A stretch of 64,000 bases of DNA. Source: Alphaproteobacteria bacterium (GTDB lineage: Bacteria; Pseudomonadota; Alphaproteobacteria; Rickettsiales; JABCZZ01). The stretch spans positions 1 through 64,000 of the forward strand of contig JABDCC010000001.1 of NCBI GenBank assembly GCA_013288335.1. The letters run 5' to 3'. The notes beneath the pieces were generated by a model. It searched no databases. It was not told the DNA's origin and saw only the letters and a list, made by a program, of their open reading frames with translations. A program made the translations under genes and the position numbers. How positions within the stretch are numbered: position 1 is the first letter of the stretch; each line of letters opens with the position of its first letter. Shown in pieces: positions 61,740 through 64,000 of the stretch.

Positions 61740-62206
61740 CCGGCAAACCAGTTCCTCTATCGCTTCGACGAAAATCCGCTGCGCGTCTTGCTGCCGTGCA
61801 ATGCGTGTACCGCGTGAAAATGAATGACGAATTTATAACGCCGGAAGCATTATTTGAAGATTACCTTGCGCAATGGGAGGCCGATAAAACCTCAGCTAAT
61901 CGCGCTATGAGCTATGATGCGGCTCCCGATAAAAGTCTTTTTCTGAAATTACTTAGCGGTGTGATGGAAAAGAAGGAAGCGCTCGATGAAACTATTCAGT
62001 CTTCCTTAAACGAGAAATGGAAAAAGGAGCGTATGAGCCCGCTACTGCTCGCCATTCTTGCCTGCGCTATTTTTGAGCTGAAATATCTGACAAGTGGCAA
62101 GCCGCTTATTGCAATCAACGAATACGTGACTCTCACTGGTCGGTTTTTTGAACCGGCGGAAGTGGGCTTCGTAAATGGTGTCCTTGATAAGATTTCGAAG
62201 AGCTAA
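61736..62206 (+). CDS. nusB: Transcription antitermination factor NusB
   Basis: From ATG 61736 (MTGKPVPLSLRRKSAARLAAVQCVYRVKMNDE) the protein is about 156 residues. The helical NusB fold ends with LLAILACAIFELKYLTSGKPLIAINEYVTLTGRFFEPAEVGFVNGVLDKI. NusB with NusE starts rRNA antitermination. The overlapping ATGA with ribH decides the start over the longer frame from 61694. The final 74 bases are antisense to the end of the next gene. Confidence 0.93.
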   Translation: MTGKPVPLSLRRKSAARLAAVQCVYRVKMNDEFITPEALFEDYLAQWEADKTSANRAMSYDAAPDKSLFLKLLSGVMEKKEALDETIQSSLNEKWKKERMSPLLLAILACAIFELKYLTSGKPLIAINEYVTLTGRFFEPAEVGFVNGVLDKISKS

Positions 62207-63713
62207 GATTTGACGGTTTGAGAGTCATATTAGGCGGCAGTGGCAAATCTTTACGTAAGTACACCGTCGCAACATCTCCGACATACGCAATATTCCAATC
62301 CGTATTCCAGCGCCATAACCCTGCGTTTTTATCATTATTGGGGATAATGAGTCCATCGAGCTTATATTCACTTGCAATCGTTTTTGCTCGTCCGCCAAAT
62401 CCATAATTTTCAACAAATTCGGTGTAATCGTTAAGCAGATCCTCGCTATATAGACTATTGGCGCGGCCGTCGACAAAGACCTTCACTTTGCCGTGCCAGA
62501 GATAATCGAGGTAACCGCCTATATTATAGTGATTAAAAAACCTTAGATTCGGATAATGTTCGGCAATATATGCCGCTTCCTTTACCGGAAAATTTTTCAC
62601 AGGAAACCCTATCGGTTCTTTAAGTATTGAGTCCCTTGGATACGGAAGTGTTATGGATACCACCGCAACGATTGCCATTACCGATGCCATAATACGTATG
62701 TCGGGCTTTTGCATATCGAGCATTATGGCATTATCTATTTTGCGCAAATGTTCCGCAAATGGACTTTCGTTAAGCAAATTGGTGATGCGTAGCGCCATAT
62801 AAGGCATAATGAGTAAAACAGTGATGGCGCCATGGCGCACACTGCTTAATGACAATATCAGCAACATGATTGCAAGCGTCCGATCAACAGGTGCAATACG
62901 TTTGTCGAAGCTGCTGAACACACAAAGCGCCAACAATAGCATTAGCGTCATGGAAACGTTATGCCCGATTTCCGCCGGTTGCCATTCAACCAAGCTCACA
63001 TTAAATGTCGCTGCAAGGGTTTTGTAAGCTCCGTAATATACCGACAAACCGTAAGGATTAATACTGGTTGCCACGAAGCATAACGCAATGATCATTGCAT
63101 AATTTCTGGCTTTTTCCCGCTCATGTAAAAATACGGCTTCTGCAAAAAAAAGTGCCATTATCGGAAATGCAAGCAGGAACCCGCCATGTAAATTCACCCA
63201 TAACACCATTAACGCTGGCAGAATGATGAGATGACATGTTTTGCGGGTTTCACGGAAATTCCAAAGCAGCTGGTAGAAAGCAATCGTCAGCACAATCGAG
63301 CATAGGTGAGGGCGTGCAAGCGTGCTGTTAAATACTACCAAAAGTGTAGGCAATAATAGAAGTAAAACACTGAGGATGCTTGCGCCGCGCCGGAGCGACT
63401 CTTTGCACATGTAGGTTATACTGCCGGCAAATACTAATATAGTAAGCAGGTAAAGAGCGGTAAATCCGCCGTAATTAAATAATAAACTGATGAGTACATC
63501 AAACAACCAAGAGAGATTATACCAATGCTCTCCGGCAGCGGTAAAACTCCAGTTGTCAAATAACGGAATTGCATGTAGCGAGCGAATCAACTCCCCTGAA
63601 GCGATATGCCATGCGGTGTCGGGGTCGCCGAATACCTGCGCATTGCCGAACGCTAAAACCAAAATCAGGAAAAAAAGGATTAAACCAATATAGGCAGGCG
63701 GTATAAAGCGCAT
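62133..63713 (-). CDS. Polytopic membrane protein, glycosyltransferase-like (GT-C type)
   Basis: The 526 residues have about ten helices over the first 370, a first loop with FGDPDTAWHIASGELI (an acidic pair like those of GT-C enzymes) and GGFTALYLLTILVF. A periplasmic C-terminal domain contains LRFFNHYNIGGYLDYLWHGKVKVFVDGRANSLYSEDLLNDY. This matches a widespread family of hypothetical membrane transferases. The last 40 residues (from about PLPPNMTLKPSN) are low in complexity and overlap nusB antisense. Function is inferred from topology only. Confidence 0.7.
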   Translation of the reverse strand: MRFIPPAYIGLILFFLILVLAFGNAQVFGDPDTAWHIASGELIRSLHAIPLFDNWSFTAAGEHWYNLSWLFDVLISLLFNYGGFTALYLLTILVFAGSITYMCKESLRRGASILSVLLLLLPTLLVVFNSTLARPHLCSIVLTIAFYQLLWNFRETRKTCHLIILPALMVLWVNLHGGFLLAFPIMALFFAEAVFLHEREKARNYAMIIALCFVATSINPYGLSVYYGAYKTLAATFNVSLVEWQPAEIGHNVSMTLMLLLALCVFSSFDKRIAPVDRTLAIMLLILSLSSVRHGAITVLLIMPYMALRITNLLNESPFAEHLRKIDNAIMLDMQKPDIRIMASVMAIVAVVSITLPYPRDSILKEPIGFPVKNFPVKEAAYIAEHYPNLRFFNHYNIGGYLDYLWHGKVKVFVDGRANSLYSEDLLNDYTEFVENYGFGGRAKTIASEYKLDGLIIPNNDKNAGLWRWNTDWNIAYVGDVATVYLRKDLPLPPNMTLKPSNLSSSKSYQGHHLRSPLPPVQKTDQ

Positions 63714-63990
63714 ATTTAATCTCCAGAGACCGTGTTACAAGTCTTGATACGAGAACCCTATTTATATATTTATATATTAAACAGAGCGTTGAGTCCATTC
63801 CTTAATGTGATGCAGCGCAGAAGATCTGTGTGGTGTATTTTTGCAACAGTTGTTGTAATATTCTCAGATATCGTTAAATAGCCGTTGCCTGAAACCGGAG
63901 ATCATTGTTTTTATACGCTCATGTTTTCAGAATGACTAAGACTGACACTAAATTCACTACCCTTAAGATAAAATTAACAGGAGTTACCAC
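63714..63990. other. Intergenic region without a recognised gene
   Basis: Between the membrane protein start (63713) and the possible gene start at 63991 the sequence is AT-rich, with no clear ORF, RNA or repeat. It must contain the promoter of the leftward gene; a TATTAAA-rich stretch near 63750-63780 is the only candidate. Confidence 0.5.
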
Positions 63991-64000
63991 ATGATAACAC
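63991..64000 (+). CDS. Possible start of a gene cut by the window edge
   Basis: ATGATAACAC begins at 63991 and is preceded by AGGAG (63979-63983) with a 7-base gap, a good ribosome site. Only three codons are visible, so nothing can be said about the product. Confidence 0.35.

Overview
The window looks like chromosomal DNA of a free-living or only loosely host-associated alphaproteobacterium of moderate GC. The evidence is a MipZ division-site ATPase, a fused IspDF, a PurH/HemF pair, an endonuclease-type MutL, an initiator tRNA with the C1-A72 mismatch, and HemF and pyruvate dehydrogenase E2 sequences that resemble Rickettsiales homologues as I remember them. Purine synthesis, curli, efflux and EPS genes argue against a strongly reduced obligate intracellular parasite. 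The exact order cannot be fixed from the sequence alone. No insertion sequence, prophage or CRISPR array was seen.

Layout. 1-5.1 kb: an E2 fragment at the edge, a small acidic protein next to a membrane protein (both unrecognised), mipZ, a protein-kinase-like ORF, and a phosphomannomutase broken by one in-frame TAA. 5.2-9.4 kb: a three-gene amidoligase cluster (circularly permuted ATP-grasp, alpha-E, glutamine-amidotransferase-like/transglutaminase fusion). 9.5-12.6 kb: a secreted DUF1800/DUF1501 pair and a SpoIIAA-like protein. 12.7-25.7 kb: mostly housekeeping genes (degP, serB, miaA, a pilin-like protein, ribF, maoC, yqgE, dusB, ispDF, pgpA, cinA C-terminal domain, a very short ModA-like protein, mrp, a GT39-like transferase, tRNA-Glu). 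25.9-38.6 kb: an amino-acid permease, a large unknown membrane protein, then a long minus-strand block (mreC, ABC ATPase, mutL, a WecA-like and a CapD-like polysaccharide enzyme, purH, hemF). 38.6-47.2 kb: initiator tRNA with a duplicated 5' fragment, a second unknown membrane/small acidic protein pair, a YhhQ-like transporter, a diguanylate cyclase, an MFS carrier, a YXWGXW protein, a pyrimidine-dimer glycosylase and tRNA-Leu. 47.2-54.7 kb: a metallophosphoesterase and a marR-RND-MFP-OMF efflux operon with a clear autoregulated-type promoter. 54.7-58.3 kb: a curli operon (three curlin-repeat proteins, CsgF, CsgG). 58.3-64 kb: parC, an orphan Flp pilin, tRNA-Thr, ribH-nusB and a polytopic glycosyltransferase-like protein.

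The most striking feature is a palindromic repeat family. One 129-bp copy lies in frame inside hemF and adds 43 residues between otherwise conserved blocks. A second copy lies between the pilin gene and ribF. It has the same hairpin loop but compensated stem bases. This resembles the Rickettsia palindromic elements that insert into protein genes. A possible lineage-specific system is the recurring pair of a small acidic protein with a membrane protein (0.5-1.7 kb and 39.3-40.5 kb), with a third related-looking membrane protein at 27.5 kb.
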